Source: Chloroflexota bacterium (GTDB lineage Bacteria; Chloroflexota; Anaerolineae; UBA2200). Taken from it: a DNA stretch of 32,506 nucleotides. The DNA is taken from NCBI GenBank assembly GCA_030607875.1, contig JAUWJD010000042.1, positions 1-32,506 of the forward strand, written 5' to 3'. A model generated the notes under the pieces. That model was not told where the DNA came from. It made no database searches and saw only the letters and a list, made by a program, of their open reading frames with translations. Position numbers and translations under genes: made by a program. Shown piece after piece: positions 1 through 7,581 of this stretch; the first letter of the stretch is position 1; each line of letters opens with the position of its first letter.

Positions 1-148
1 CCGCAAACTGTCGCTTCCAGCGCCACAGATTCCCTTTGCCAAGACCCAGCTCACGTTCAAGCTGCGTCGCACTCCTGCCGCTTGTTTGAAGTAATCGAAC
101 TGTCTCCAGCTTGAACTCACGTGTGTACGTTCTTCTGGACTTTGCCAT
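1..148 (-). CDS. IS3-family transposase OrfA, N-terminal part (partial)
   Basis: The reading frame starts at the ATG at 146-148, behind a GGAGGG Shine-Dalgarno sequence, and runs off the window edge after about 49 residues. It begins MAKSRRTYTREFKLETVRLL and continues to a GLGKGNLWRWKRQFA segment. This is the classic helix-turn-helix start of OrfA (HTH_Tnp_1 family), which binds the element ends. In IS3 elements OrfA is normally about 90-110 residues and is joined to the DDE protein OrfB by programmed frameshifting; neither can be seen here. The family assignment is firm. Whether the copy is intact is unknown. Confidence 0.8.
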   Translation of the reverse strand, partial: MAKSRRTYTREFKLETVRLLQTSGRSATQLERELGLGKGNLWRWKRQFA

Positions 149-220
149 GGTTTCCCTCCGATAGTGATATGATACACCAATTTCGCTTATTTTGGTGTCC
201 ACTTTTTCGGGGGAAGATCA
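1..220 (-). mobile_element. IS3-family insertion sequence, left end (cut by the window edge)
   Basis: The first 220 bases hold the start of an IS3-family element read on the minus strand. Its first gene is an OrfA-type transposase (start at 148). Upstream of that gene is a terminal sequence starting at 220 that reads TGATCTTCCCCCCG and then AAAAAGTGGACACC (193-220 on the complementary strand). IS3-family ends typically begin with TG and have a nearby GTGGACAC block, so I place the element boundary at 220. The rest of the element, including OrfB and the other inverted repeat, lies outside the window, so completeness and target-site duplication cannot be judged. Confidence 0.75.
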
Positions 221-450
221 GTATGCGTTGTGAAGCCTGTCGAAGTGAAACCAGAGTGAGCGGCATATCTCGATACAGCTCTCCGCCACGTTTCGACTCC
301 ACTCGACCAGCGCTTTCGTTTGAGATGGGAACGCGCCAACGGATGGCCAGTTGCAGGCAAGACTGGCAGATCCCATCCGCAGCCGCGGTTCGCGTGTTGA
401 GGCGACAAAGAGGTGACCGGCACCTCCAAGGCACCAGTCGCCTGAGGGTA
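221..450. other. Spacer between IS3 end and coaX, decayed repeat-like sequence
   Basis: No convincing gene is visible. Short frames on both strands have no recognisable family. The stretches around 235-250 and 288-312 (gcctgtcgaagtg; tttcgactccactcgac) resemble the dispersed intergenic repeats common in Chloroflexota, which produce spurious short proteins. No strong terminator for coaX is apparent. Confidence 0.5.
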
Positions 451-1218
451 TCACCCTGTGTTCCGTTCGCTGATCAGACGCAGGCCTTCGAGCGTCAGCC
501 AGGGGTCTACAACGTTGATCTGGTCGGTGTGCGGGGCCAGGATCCTGCTCAAGCCACCGGTGGCGACTACCTGAACTTCCCCGCCCAGTTCAGCGCGAAT
601 GCGCCCGATCAGGCCCTCCACCAGCCCGACATAGCCAAAGACCAGGCCCGATTGCATGGAATGCACGGTGTTCTTGCCGATGGCAGCCGGCGGCGGCACC
701 AGGCTGACTCGTGGCAACTGGGCAGTACGGCTGGAGAGGGCTTCAGCGGCGACACCCAGCCCAGGGGCAATGGCCACGCCCAGGAAATCACCCTGTCTGG
801 AAACGGCGCTGAAGGTCGTAGCGGTGCCAAAGTCCACGATGATGCAAGCGCTGTGGAAGCGATGGTAGGCAGCAACTGCATTAGCCACCAGGTCAGCGCC
901 CAGTTCCACCGGGTTGTCGATGCGGATGCGCAGGCCCGTGCGCACGCCAGGCCCCACGACCAGCGGTGTCGCTCCCACGTAGCGTTCGAGGAGCTCGGTG
1001 AAGCTGGTCGTGAGAGGTGGCACTACGCTGGCCAGCACCACGCGGGTGATGCTCGACACTTCGCAGCCGCCGTCCCGCAGCAGTGCCTTGATCAACACGG
1101 CGTACTCGTCGGGCATCTGATCACGGACGGTTCGCACCCGCCAGTGGGCGAGCCACTCACCCTTGTCCCACAGACCGAAGACGATATTGGTGTTGCCGAT
1201 GTCAATGCAAAGAAGCAT
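451..1218 (-). CDS. coaX: Type III pantothenate kinase
   Basis: A 255-residue cytoplasmic enzyme that phosphorylates pantothenate, the first step of coenzyme A synthesis. The sequence opens with MLLCIDIGNTNIVFGLWDKG, the phosphate-binding DIGNT motif of the CoaX/ASKHA fold. It also has the substrate motif PVELGADLVANAVAAYH (residues about 103-119), DFGTATTF (about 129-136) and a C-terminal VVATGG segment. Length matches the family. The ATG at 1218 is preceded by GGAG nine bases upstream. It is the last gene of the operon ecfA1-ecfA2-ecfT-ecfS-coaX, 15 bases after ecfS, with no promoter of its own. Type III kinases need a monovalent cation and resist CoA feedback, which is family knowledge. 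The link to the transporter suggests that imported pantothenate is trapped by phosphorylation. Confidence 0.95.
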   Translation of the reverse strand: MLLCIDIGNTNIVFGLWDKGEWLAHWRVRTVRDQMPDEYAVLIKALLRDGGCEVSSITRVVLASVVPPLTTSFTELLERYVGATPLVVGPGVRTGLRIRIDNPVELGADLVANAVAAYHRFHSACIIVDFGTATTFSAVSRQGDFLGVAIAPGLGVAAEALSSRTAQLPRVSLVPPPAAIGKNTVHSMQSGLVFGYVGLVEGLIGRIRAELGGEVQVVATGGLSRILAPHTDQINVVDPWLTLEGLRLISERNTG

Positions 1219-1233
1219 TCGATTCTACTCCAC

Positions 1234-1788
1234 TCACACGGTTGACCCTTTGCGCCCGGTCTCAATGCGTTTCCATGCAGCCACGACGGCCACAGTGATG
1301 ATGGCGGCAACCACGGCTTCGGGCAGGCCGTTGGTGACAGCGATGGTTCCGATGAGCGCCCAGGGCAGGAAGCGGAACAGTCCAAGTGCGCCCAGCACCA
1401 GGATGGTGTTGGTCAGGCTGCCAGCCACCCCAGCGACCGCTAGCGCCACGATTTCATTGGCTCGTTTGAGCGCCTTGTAGACTAGCCAAGCTACCGGTCC
1501 GATGAGAAGCCGCGGAAGAATGGACACCAGGGGGTTGGTGAACCACACGTCCGCCGGGCCAGTGGGGGCGATGGCACCCTGCAAGAGGCTAAAGGCCCCG
1601 AAGATGAAGCCGATGGCCAGCCCGACCCAAGGCCCCTCCAGCACGGCCCCGATGATCACAGGCACATGCATGATGGTCAGGGCAGCTCCTGCCAGCCAGG
1701 GAATGAATCCCAGGTGGCTGGCCCCCAGGAAGATGGAGATGGCGCCCATGACGCCTGCGATGACGATTTTGCGGGTAGTACGGCTCAT
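1234..1788 (-). CDS. ECF transporter substrate-binding S component, probably pantothenate-type
   Basis: A 184-residue, almost entirely hydrophobic protein with about five to six membrane helices, matching the ECF S-component family (PF12822-like). It captures a vitamin and delivers it to the EcfT-EcfA module. The N-terminal segment MSRTTRKIVIAGVMGAI followed by LGFIPW and TIMHVPVIIGAVLEGPWVG is typical of S components in which a cytoplasmic N-terminus precedes helix 1 and an Ala-rich helix contacts EcfT. The start at 1788 has a strong AAAGGAGG ribosome site. It lies between ecfT and coaX. Adjacency to pantothenate kinase makes pantothenate (PanT-like) the best guess, but the sequence alone does not fix the substrate; another vitamin is possible. 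Confidence 0.85.
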   Translation of the reverse strand: MSRTTRKIVIAGVMGAISIFLGASHLGFIPWLAGAALTIMHVPVIIGAVLEGPWVGLAIGFIFGAFSLLQGAIAPTGPADVWFTNPLVSILPRLLIGPVAWLVYKALKRANEIVALAVAGVAGSLTNTILVLGALGLFRFLPWALIGTIAVTNGLPEAVVAAIITVAVVAAWKRIETGRKGSTV

Positions 1789-1821
1789 TGTGAAATCCTC
1801 CTTTTCTTGTTATGGTTGTCC

Positions 1822-1877
1822 GCGGCAGTGCAACTGCCGCCCAACGACTTGGGTGGTTCCGTGACGGTGCAACTGCC
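1822..1877 (-). repeat. Hairpin and repeated gtgcaactgcc motif in the ecfT-ecfS gap
   Basis: The 138-base gap between ecfT and ecfS contains a perfect 8-bp hairpin with a 3-base loop (gcggcagt-gca-actgccgc, 1822-1840). Its gtgcaactgcc core recurs at 1867-1877. The gap is long for this otherwise overlapping operon. On the transcript the hairpin lies just upstream of the ecfS ribosome site, so it could affect ecfS expression or stabilise the 3' part of the mRNA. No known riboswitch consensus was recognised. Confidence 0.45.
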
Positions 1878-1926
1878 ATGTAACCCTTGGGATCGATTGA
1901 ACATGAGCTCTGGCTCGCTCCCAATC

Positions 1927-2811
1927 TCACAAGTGCGAGCTGAGCCAGCTCCACAGCAGCCTATCAGCGTTGACTCGACTCAAGTAAATGGCGCCTGTAG
2001 CAAGGCCCAGCGCACCGGCGACGACGACATAATCCGGCAGCCTCTCCTGCAGGCGAATCAGATGCGTGCGGCCCTTGCCTCCCAGGTAACAACGAGCTTC
2101 CATGGCCTCGATAAGCTGATCAGCACGTCGCAGGCTGACCAGAAACAACGGCACCAGGAGAGGGAGCAGCAAACGCGTGCGCTGGACAAAGTTGCGCCGC
2201 CCTCGACCGAAATCGGCGCCGCGTGAAGCCTGGGCCTTCATCAGGCGCTCCGTCTCCTCGGCCAGGATGGGCAGGAAACGGATAGCAATGTTCACCACCA
2301 GCGCGAACTCGTGTGCTGGCAGGCGCAGCGTCTGCAACGGGCGCACTAGGTGCTCTATGCCGTGGGTGAGCTCAGTGGTGGTGGTTGAGAACGAGAACAG
2401 GCTCAGTCCCAGGGCCATGATGGAGAAACGAGCGATCAGCAGTATGCCAGCGAGAAGGCTGCGGTCGGTGATGGTGAGGATGCCCCTGTGCCAGATGACG
2501 GTGGCGCCGATGCTGTATTGGGGGATGGCAAAGACTTGCAGTAAAGCCAACAGAATGAGAAAGGGCAGCATCGGACGGAGGCCGGCTAGGGCAAAACGCA
2601 GCGGAATGCGGGCCACGGCCAAGCCCGCGAGTACCGCTAGTAGCAGCAAGGACAGGCCGATCAGGCTGTTGCTAACAATCACGACGATGATCAGCAGCAG
2701 CACGACAAGCAGCTTGGCGCGAGGGTCCAGGCTGTGCACGAGCGAACCGGTGGGCAGGTATTGTCCGATGGTGACCCGCCCCAGCAATTCGAACTCAGAC
2801 GCCATGGGCAT
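1927..2811 (-). CDS. ecfT: ECF transporter transmembrane component EcfT
   Basis: A 294-residue membrane protein that couples the two ATPases to the vitamin-binding S component. It has the usual N-terminal segment GSLVHSLDPRAKLL, then hydrophobic helices at about residues 33-68, 80-98 and 117-140. Two short coupling motifs in the cytoplasmic helices, MKAQASRGADFG (about 191-202) and MEARCYLGG (about 237-245), are the ARx motifs that insert into the EcfA grooves. The start at 2811 overlaps the end of ecfA2 by 17 bases, so translation is coupled. A second ATG three codons in is equally possible. Length and motifs match CbiQ/EcfT proteins. Confidence 0.93.
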   Translation of the reverse strand: MPMASEFELLGRVTIGQYLPTGSLVHSLDPRAKLLVVLLLIIVVIVSNSLIGLSLLLLAVLAGLAVARIPLRFALAGLRPMLPFLILLALLQVFAIPQYSIGATVIWHRGILTITDRSLLAGILLIARFSIMALGLSLFSFSTTTTELTHGIEHLVRPLQTLRLPAHEFALVVNIAIRFLPILAEETERLMKAQASRGADFGRGRRNFVQRTRLLLPLLVPLFLVSLRRADQLIEAMEARCYLGGKGRTHLIRLQERLPDYVVVAGALGLATGAIYLSRVNADRLLWSWLSSHL

Positions 2812-3667
2812 GGATGTACCTCTCGATTTCTGTGGCTGCTTCTTCGATGGTCAGGACGTTTGCCGACACGGGATAGCCGCGTTGGCGGAGCAGAAGCATC
2901 GCTTGCGTGGCTGCCGGAACGGACAGCCCGTTTTGCATCAGCATTTGACCTTCCGAGAACACGCCGCGCGGAGGGCCTTGCAGGACGATTCGTCCCTCGA
3001 CGAGCACATACACACGGGTGCACAGCTCGGCGATGTCTTCCATGTTGTGCGAGGCCACGACGATGGCTCGGTCTTCTGAAGGCCAGTGAGCCAATGTACG
3101 CAGCAACTCACGCCTGCCCTGCGGGTCCAGACCCGCGGTGGGCTCGTCCAGGACGAGCACCTGAGGCTTCAGGGCCAGCACGCCAGCCAGCGCCAGGCGC
3201 CTCCTCTGGCCCTGGCTCAGTTGAACAGTTAGGCGGTCTTTGTAGGCAAAGGGCAAACCGACTGCCTCCATTGCCTGGCGCACCCGCTTGCGTACCCCCT
3301 CAGCGGGCAGGCCGAGGCTGCGGGGACCAAAGGCGACGTCGTCTCCAGCGTAGCGCTCGAACAGTTGGTCTTCTGGATTCTGAAATACCAAGCCAACCCG
3401 CTGCCGGATCGTGCGGATGTCCAGCTCAGGGTCGGACAATGAGAGACCGCTCACGTATACGTGGCCCTGTTGGGGGCGAAACAGACCGTTCAGGTGCTGC
3501 AGCAGGGTCGATTTGCCCGACCCGGTGGGTCCAACGACACCTACGACTTCCGCGCTGTGGACCTCAAAGTCTACGTCACGAAGCGACTGCGTCTCGAGGG
3601 GCGTACCTCGCAAGTAGGAATGAGACAGGCGCTGCACTTGGATGAGCGCGGTGGTGGGGGCTGTCAT
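2795..3667 (-). CDS. ecfA2: ECF transporter ATP-binding protein (second ATPase)
   Basis: A 290-residue ABC ATPase that powers vitamin uptake together with its neighbour. It shows Walker A GPTGSGKST (about residues 47-55), a Q-loop in VFQNPEDQLF, the signature LSQGQRRRLALAG (about 150-162), Walker B VLVLDEPTAGLDP (about 170-182) and the switch His in VVASHNME. The VFQNPEDQ form of the Q-loop is characteristic of CbiO/EcfA proteins. The start at 3667 overlaps the previous gene by four bases (ATGA), so the two ATPases are probably made in equal amounts. The C-terminal region after residue 215 is the extra domain usual for EcfA. Confidence 0.94.
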   Translation of the reverse strand: MTAPTTALIQVQRLSHSYLRGTPLETQSLRDVDFEVHSAEVVGVVGPTGSGKSTLLQHLNGLFRPQQGHVYVSGLSLSDPELDIRTIRQRVGLVFQNPEDQLFERYAGDDVAFGPRSLGLPAEGVRKRVRQAMEAVGLPFAYKDRLTVQLSQGQRRRLALAGVLALKPQVLVLDEPTAGLDPQGRRELLRTLAHWPSEDRAIVVASHNMEDIAELCTRVYVLVEGRIVLQGPPRGVFSEGQMLMQNGLSVPAATQAMLLLRQRGYPVSANVLTIEEAATEIERYIHAHGV

Positions 3668-4536
3668 ATAGCTGCTCCCGCGGGTTCCCCGAGGTACGTG
3701 GCGACCGCATCTGCTAGCTCACCAATGGTCAGCAGGTCTGCGGGGAACCCATCAACACGTGCAGATAGCTCTCTGGCCAAGAGCGTGGGGTGGGGCACGT
3801 CCAGGTGCAGGGCACGTAGTGTCTCTATCTGGCTGAAGATGGCGCGGGGCTCACCCTGCAGGGCGAGCTGCCCTTCTGACAGGACGATGATGCGCTGTGT
3901 CAGGGCTGCCTCGGCCATGTTGTGGGTGGCAGCTACAACGGTCATGCCATCTTGGTGCAAGTGACCAACTGTCTCTAACAACTGGCGCCTGCCCACGGGA
4001 TCGAGCATGGCGGTAGCTTCATCGAGCAGGAGACAACGCGGGTGCATAGCGAGCGCACCAGCAATAGCCAAGCGCTGCTTTTGCCCGGCAGAGAGCAAAT
4101 GGGAGGCGCGGTGCTGCAATTCGCTCAGCCTGACGGTGGACAGAGCCCAGTCCACGCGCTGGCGCAGTTCATCCTCAGGGATTCCCAGATTCTCTGGGCC
4201 AAAGGCTACATCTTCCTCAACAACGGTAGCGACGATCTGGCTGTCTGGAACCTGGAAGACCATGCCTACAGTGGTGCGCACGTTGCGAAGATGAGTGGCG
4301 TCGCGGGTGTTCCAGCCTGCTATCCAGACGTTGCCTGCCGTAGGCAAGAGCAAAGCATTGAGGTGGCGCAGCAGGGTGGATTTACCGGAGCCATTGGCGC
4401 CGAGCAGAGCCACGTATTCGCCGGCATGAATGGTGAGATCAATGCCGCAAAGGGCAGGAACAGCACGATGGGTCCCAGCCTGGTAGGTATAGTGCAGGCC
4501 CTCGATGCGTATGAGGGGCTCCTCTGCCCCGTCCAA
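3664..4536 (-). CDS. ecfA1: ECF transporter ATP-binding protein (first ATPase)
   Basis: A 290-residue ABC ATPase, partner of the following gene. The motifs are Walker A GANGSGKST, Q-loop VFQVPDSQI, signature LSAGQKQRLAIAGALAM, Walker B CLLLDEATAMLDP and switch His VVAATHNMAEA. Asp-Glu-Ala replaces the usual Asp-Glu-Pro after Walker B, still common in the family. I chose the TTG at 4534-4536 because a perfect AGGAGG (4542-4547) sits five bases upstream, and the protein then starts at the conserved PLIRIEGLHYTYQ segment. The open frame continues upstream to 4674, but that part covers the promoter and leader hairpin and is not protein-like. First gene of the operon. Confidence 0.92.
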   Translation of the reverse strand: MDGAEEPLIRIEGLHYTYQAGTHRAVPALCGIDLTIHAGEYVALLGANGSGKSTLLRHLNALLLPTAGNVWIAGWNTRDATHLRNVRTTVGMVFQVPDSQIVATVVEEDVAFGPENLGIPEDELRQRVDWALSTVRLSELQHRASHLLSAGQKQRLAIAGALAMHPRCLLLDEATAMLDPVGRRQLLETVGHLHQDGMTVVAATHNMAEAALTQRIIVLSEGQLALQGEPRAIFSQIETLRALHLDVPHPTLLARELSARVDGFPADLLTIGELADAVATYLGEPAGAAI

Positions 4537-4565
4537 GTTTTCCTCCTGGTGGGAAGAATTGGAAA

Positions 4566-4592
4566 GGGGCCTCTTGCAACTTAAGAGACCCC
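4566..4592 (-). promoter_or_regulatory. Leader hairpin upstream of ecfA1
   Basis: The roughly 100-base leader of the ecf-coaX operon contains a stem of ten positions with one mismatch (ggggcctctt / aagagacccc, seven-base loop) followed on the transcript by tttccaattctt. It sits about 20 bases before the ribosome site. It could be an attenuator or an mRNA-stabilising hairpin. The T-run is poor and no known vitamin riboswitch (TPP, FMN, cobalamin) or T-box consensus is visible. Confidence 0.45.
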
Positions 4593-4644
4593 TTGTCTGT
4601 TCTACCCCCGGTTGTCTCGGTCGCAAGCGATCCAAGCAACCACT

Positions 4645-4674
4645 AGTATACCACAAATCGAGAAGTTTGTCCAA
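4645..4674 (-). promoter_or_regulatory. Sigma70-type promoter of the ecf-coaX operon
   Basis: On the minus strand there is a -35 TTGGAC (4669-4674) and a -10 TATACT (4645-4650) with 18 bases between them. Transcription would start near 4638, giving a leader of about 100 bases before the TTG of ecfA1. The promoter begins only three bases after the stop codon of the upstream NUDIX gene, so the operon has its own control. Confidence 0.7.
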
Positions 4675-4676
4675 TC

Positions 4677-5284
4677 CTATTGCTGAAGCTTTACCTCGAT
4701 GGTCTCGAAGCGAACAAGCCTATCCACGGTGTTTGCGTCCTTGCTGGCAATCACCGTTGCCTCAATGTACTGCAAAGGCAGTGCGGTCTGGCTGCAATGT
4801 TCAAGAATGGCGTAGTCAGTGGGAACAACTCGTTGGTTGGCACGGAGTTCCTCTAGCTGTTCTGGGCTGAACCTGGCCACAGGCCCTTCCGATTGCTCGC
4901 GTGCCTTGCCAGCAGGGGCTGACAGCTCACAGACAAAGAGTAAGAAGTGGCAGCTCTCATCATCGGGGCCGAGAGGAGCGATGCGTTCATCAATCACACC
5001 ACGCAAGGCTACGAACTCGGCGTCCAGCCCGGTCTCCTCCTTCACTTCTCGGGTAATCACTGCATCCAACGTTTCACCGAACTCCCAGATGCCACCAACG
5101 AGTCCCCACTGGCCCAGGTATGGCCACTTTGGCGTTGAATGAGCAGGTAATGGGGCATCATTTCATCTCGATCTGCCACCCTGTGGCGACGAATCAGGGC
5201 CAGCACTACCCGTGCTGGCACAGCTTGCTGTCGCCAACGGCGCCTTGCAGGAAAAGTGGATAGGGATTTAGTGTTGGCTGCCAC
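4677..5284 (-). pseudogene. NUDIX hydrolase with a single -1 frameshift
   Basis: The gene starts at a GTG (5284) with GGAGG nine bases upstream. The first frame encodes RVVLALIRRHR and MMPHYLLIQRQ, the first strand of a NUDIX fold. The frame then breaks at an AAA run (5128-5130). The next frame continues LGQWGLVGGIWEFGET and the catalytic helix REVKEETGL, a complete NUDIX box (G-x5-E-x7-REVKEETG). Adding one A restores a continuous protein of about 202 residues reading ...QRQKWPYLGQW.... The total length (608 bases) is one short of a codon multiple, as expected for a one-base loss. NUDIX enzymes cleave nucleoside diphosphates linked to other groups; the substrate is not clear here. It may be a real pseudogene or a homopolymer sequencing error. 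Confidence 0.8.
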
Positions 5285-5388
5285 AGGACTTTGCCTCCAA
5301 GTCTCTTGCGATCATCATAAGGTCTGCTGCCGAAATTACACCTCATTGCGCATCGGTACACGAGTAACACAGATTTCTGATGGAGCAG

Positions 5389-5417
5389 TTGACTAATCAC
5401 AACGCATGCAGTAAACT
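5389..5417 (+). promoter_or_regulatory. Promoter of the lipoprotein-glycosyltransferase operon
   Basis: A -35 TTGACT (5389-5394) and a -10 TAAACT (5412-5417) are separated by 17 bases, predicting a start near 5424. The leader of about 30 bases includes AAGGAGG (5445-5451) four bases before the TTG start of the lipoprotein gene. Confidence 0.6.
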
Positions 5418-5455
5418 TGGTCTGTGCGAACGATATTCAACAGTAAGGAGGCACT

Positions 5456-6652
5456 TTGCGAGTTCATGCGGCTGTTTCCGTGCTGCTTGCCCTGTTTGTG
5501 CTTGTGCTAATCTTGGCCGGCTGTAGCAACAGACCACTGGTCTACGACGTTCTAGTTGATCCGGAGACCATCTCACCGAACGCAGACGGCGTTGCGGACG
5601 TGGCGCGCATCACTTATCACCTCTCTCGCGACGCGCGCGTATCGGTGTACTTCCGCGATGAGCAGGGAACTCAATACCTCTTTCGCAGCGATGTCTCGCG
5701 CCCAAAGGGCGACTATGAAGCATTGTTCAGTGGGGTGATCGAGAACCGACTGCTGCCTGATGGCCGGTACACCTGCGTGCTGGAGGCAGTTGCTGATGGT
5801 GGGGAACGTGCTCAGGTGGAGGTGCCGCTGACCATCCAGGACGGCGAAGCTGACTATATTGAGATCCGCAACCTGAACATCTACCCGGCCACATTCACCC
5901 CCAACCGCGATGGAATCAGCGACCGCGTCACTATTGGCTACTACCTGACCAAAGAGGCGAGTAAGGTTCAGGTTTATATGCTGGGTCCGGAAGGGGACAA
6001 GCACCCTGTACCCGAGGACAAGATCCGCCCCGTCGGGCAGGCCGGCAATCACGAGCATGACTACGATGCAGGAGTTGACCTGGGTGCCACGCCACCACCC
6101 GATGGCACCTACACGGTGGTGGTCGAGGCGGAGGATGCGATCGGCAACCGTGACGTGGTGCGCGGGCAGTTGACCATCGTCAATGGCGGCGTGCCTCAAG
6201 CTGAGGTCGTCAACCGGGCTGCACTGTGGTCGTCCAGTGTGGTGCCGCTTGGCGGCACGCTGACCTTCACCTGCACGGTGCGCAACATTGGCAGAGTGGG
6301 CATTCGCACCAAGGGCCCCGAACCGGGGACGCTCTACACCACCGGCGAGAATTTCAACAGCAAGGAGTTCTACGAGGAGCCGGGCATTTTCCGGCTGGGC
6401 TTGGACTATGAGGGCAACAGCTCTGGGCGTATGTACCCCTTCCGCTGGCAGTTGGGCCGTGATGAAGAATTGACCGTAATCGAGGGCCAGAAATACCTGA
6501 TGCCCGGACAAACGGTGATTGTGGTGGGGCATCTTCAGATTGTGGATGAACCGGTCAAGGTTCGACCGTACTACTGGCTGGGCTTGATTCACGAACAGGT
6601 CTGGATTGTCGAGGAGCGCGTGGAGCCGGTGCCCATCAGCATCGGATTCTGA
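5456..6652 (+). CDS. Lipoprotein with two FlgD-type Ig-like domains
   Basis: A 398-residue exported lipoprotein. The TTG start fits the AAGGAGG just upstream. Residues 1-23 form a signal peptide with a hydrophobic core and the lipobox LAGC, so Cys23 would be lipidated. Two related repeats follow. Each begins with an SPNADGVADVARITYHLS or TPNRDGISDRVTIGYYLT segment and ends with LPDGRYTCVLEA or PPDGTYTVVVEAEDAIGNRD, the hallmark of FlgD_ig/gliding-motility-type beta-sandwich repeats. A third beta-rich domain (about residues 250-398, with TFTCTVRNIGRVG) looks like a CARDB or BsuPI-like module. The stop overlaps the start of the first glycosyltransferase (TGATG). The role is probably structural or adhesive at the cell surface; a link to surface glycan assembly is inferred from the operon. 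Confidence 0.8.
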   Translation: MRVHAAVSVLLALFVLVLILAGCSNRPLVYDVLVDPETISPNADGVADVARITYHLSRDARVSVYFRDEQGTQYLFRSDVSRPKGDYEALFSGVIENRLLPDGRYTCVLEAVADGGERAQVEVPLTIQDGEADYIEIRNLNIYPATFTPNRDGISDRVTIGYYLTKEASKVQVYMLGPEGDKHPVPEDKIRPVGQAGNHEHDYDAGVDLGATPPPDGTYTVVVEAEDAIGNRDVVRGQLTIVNGGVPQAEVVNRAALWSSSVVPLGGTLTFTCTVRNIGRVGIRTKGPEPGTLYTTGENFNSKEFYEEPGIFRLGLDYEGNSSGRMYPFRWQLGRDEELTVIEGQKYLMPGQTVIVVGHLQIVDEPVKVRPYYWLGLIHEQVWIVEERVEPVPISIGF

Positions 6653-7581
6653 TGGACCTCTCCGTCATCATTGTCAGTTGGAACGTCAAAGAGCTGCTAT
6701 GCGGCTGTTTGGTCTCTGTCTACCAGTCGCTTGTGGGCGGCTCCATAGACCATAAAGTGCTGGTCGTGGACAATGCCTCGTCAGATGGCAGCGCCGATAT
6801 GGTGCGTGAGCTCTTTCCTCAAGCACGCTTGATCACCAACACCGACAACAAGGGCTTTGCTGCGGCCAACAACCAGGCGCTGGCGGAGACGTCCGGGCGC
6901 TACGTCGTGCTGCTTAACCCCGATACCGAGGTGCGCGACGCCGCCTTGGGGTTGCTGCTGCGCTTTCTCGATGCCACCCCGTCAGCAGGCATGGCCGGGC
7001 CACGGCTGGTGTATGGCGATGGCAGCTTTCAGCATTCTGCATTCCATTTCCCGTCGCTGGCGCAGGCTTTCTTTGACTTTCATCCCCTGCACCCCCGGCT
7101 GCTGGGATCGTGGCTCAACGGCCGCTATCCGCGTTCTCTCTATCGGTCCGGGCACCCCTTTGCTGTTGATCACACACTGGGCGCCTGCATGATGGTGCGC
7201 CACGAGGCCATTGAGCAGGTGGGGTACCTGGACGAGCAGTTCTTTATGTACTGCGAGGAGATTGATTGGGCAATGCGTATCCGGCAGGCAGGTTGGGGGA
7301 TCTATTGTGTGCCGGCGGCAGAGGTGGTACATTACGCCGGGCAGAGCACCCAGCAGTTTCGTGACGAGATGTTCGTTGCCCTGTGGCGCAGCCGCTTGCG
7401 GCTCTTTGCCCAGCATTATGGGGCGTTCTACAACTGGGCGGTGCGACATATCGTGCGTCTCGGCCTGCGGCATGGGGAAGGGGAGGCGCGTCGCCAGGCA
7501 GCGACGGGAATGATGTCCTCGGAAGATCTGGTCAAACGCTTGGCGGCTTACCAAAACGTGCGTGAGATGACGTATGAGTGA
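6652..7581 (+). CDS. Family 2 glycosyltransferase (rhamnosyltransferase-like)
   Basis: A 309-residue GT-A enzyme predicted to transfer a sugar from a nucleotide donor onto a growing surface polysaccharide or glycolipid. The N-terminal MDLSVIIVSWNVKELL and VVDNASSDGS segments bind the nucleotide, NPDTEV (about residues 89-94) is the metal-binding DxD-type motif, and MYCEEIDWAMRIRQAGW carries the acidic catalytic base region typical of WbbL/RfbF-like enzymes. No membrane helix is seen, although the C-terminal basic and aromatic stretch may touch the membrane. Its ATG overlaps the stop of the lipoprotein gene by one base. The exact donor and acceptor cannot be read from the sequence. Confidence 0.88.
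   Translation: MDLSVIIVSWNVKELLCGCLVSVYQSLVGGSIDHKVLVVDNASSDGSADMVRELFPQARLITNTDNKGFAAANNQALAETSGRYVVLLNPDTEVRDAALGLLLRFLDATPSAGMAGPRLVYGDGSFQHSAFHFPSLAQAFFDFHPLHPRLLGSWLNGRYPRSLYRSGHPFAVDHTLGACMMVRHEAIEQVGYLDEQFFMYCEEIDWAMRIRQAGWGIYCVPAAEVVHYAGQSTQQFRDEMFVALWRSRLRLFAQHYGAFYNWAVRHIVRLGLRHGEGEARRQAATGMMSSEDLVKRLAAYQNVREMTYE

Noticed and set aside
121..1245. 374-codon open frame on the plus strand opposite coaX
   Set aside because: It is antisense to a clear coaX gene, starts inside the IS3 end and shows no recognisable family.
2734..3645. 303-codon plus-strand frame opposite ecfA2 and ecfT
   Set aside because: A shadow of GC-rich coding sequence; the minus-strand genes have full sets of motifs.
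4536..4640. T-box or vitamin riboswitch in the ecfA1 leader
   Set aside because: The leader is only about 100 bases and lacks T-box, TPP, FMN or cobalamin consensus elements.
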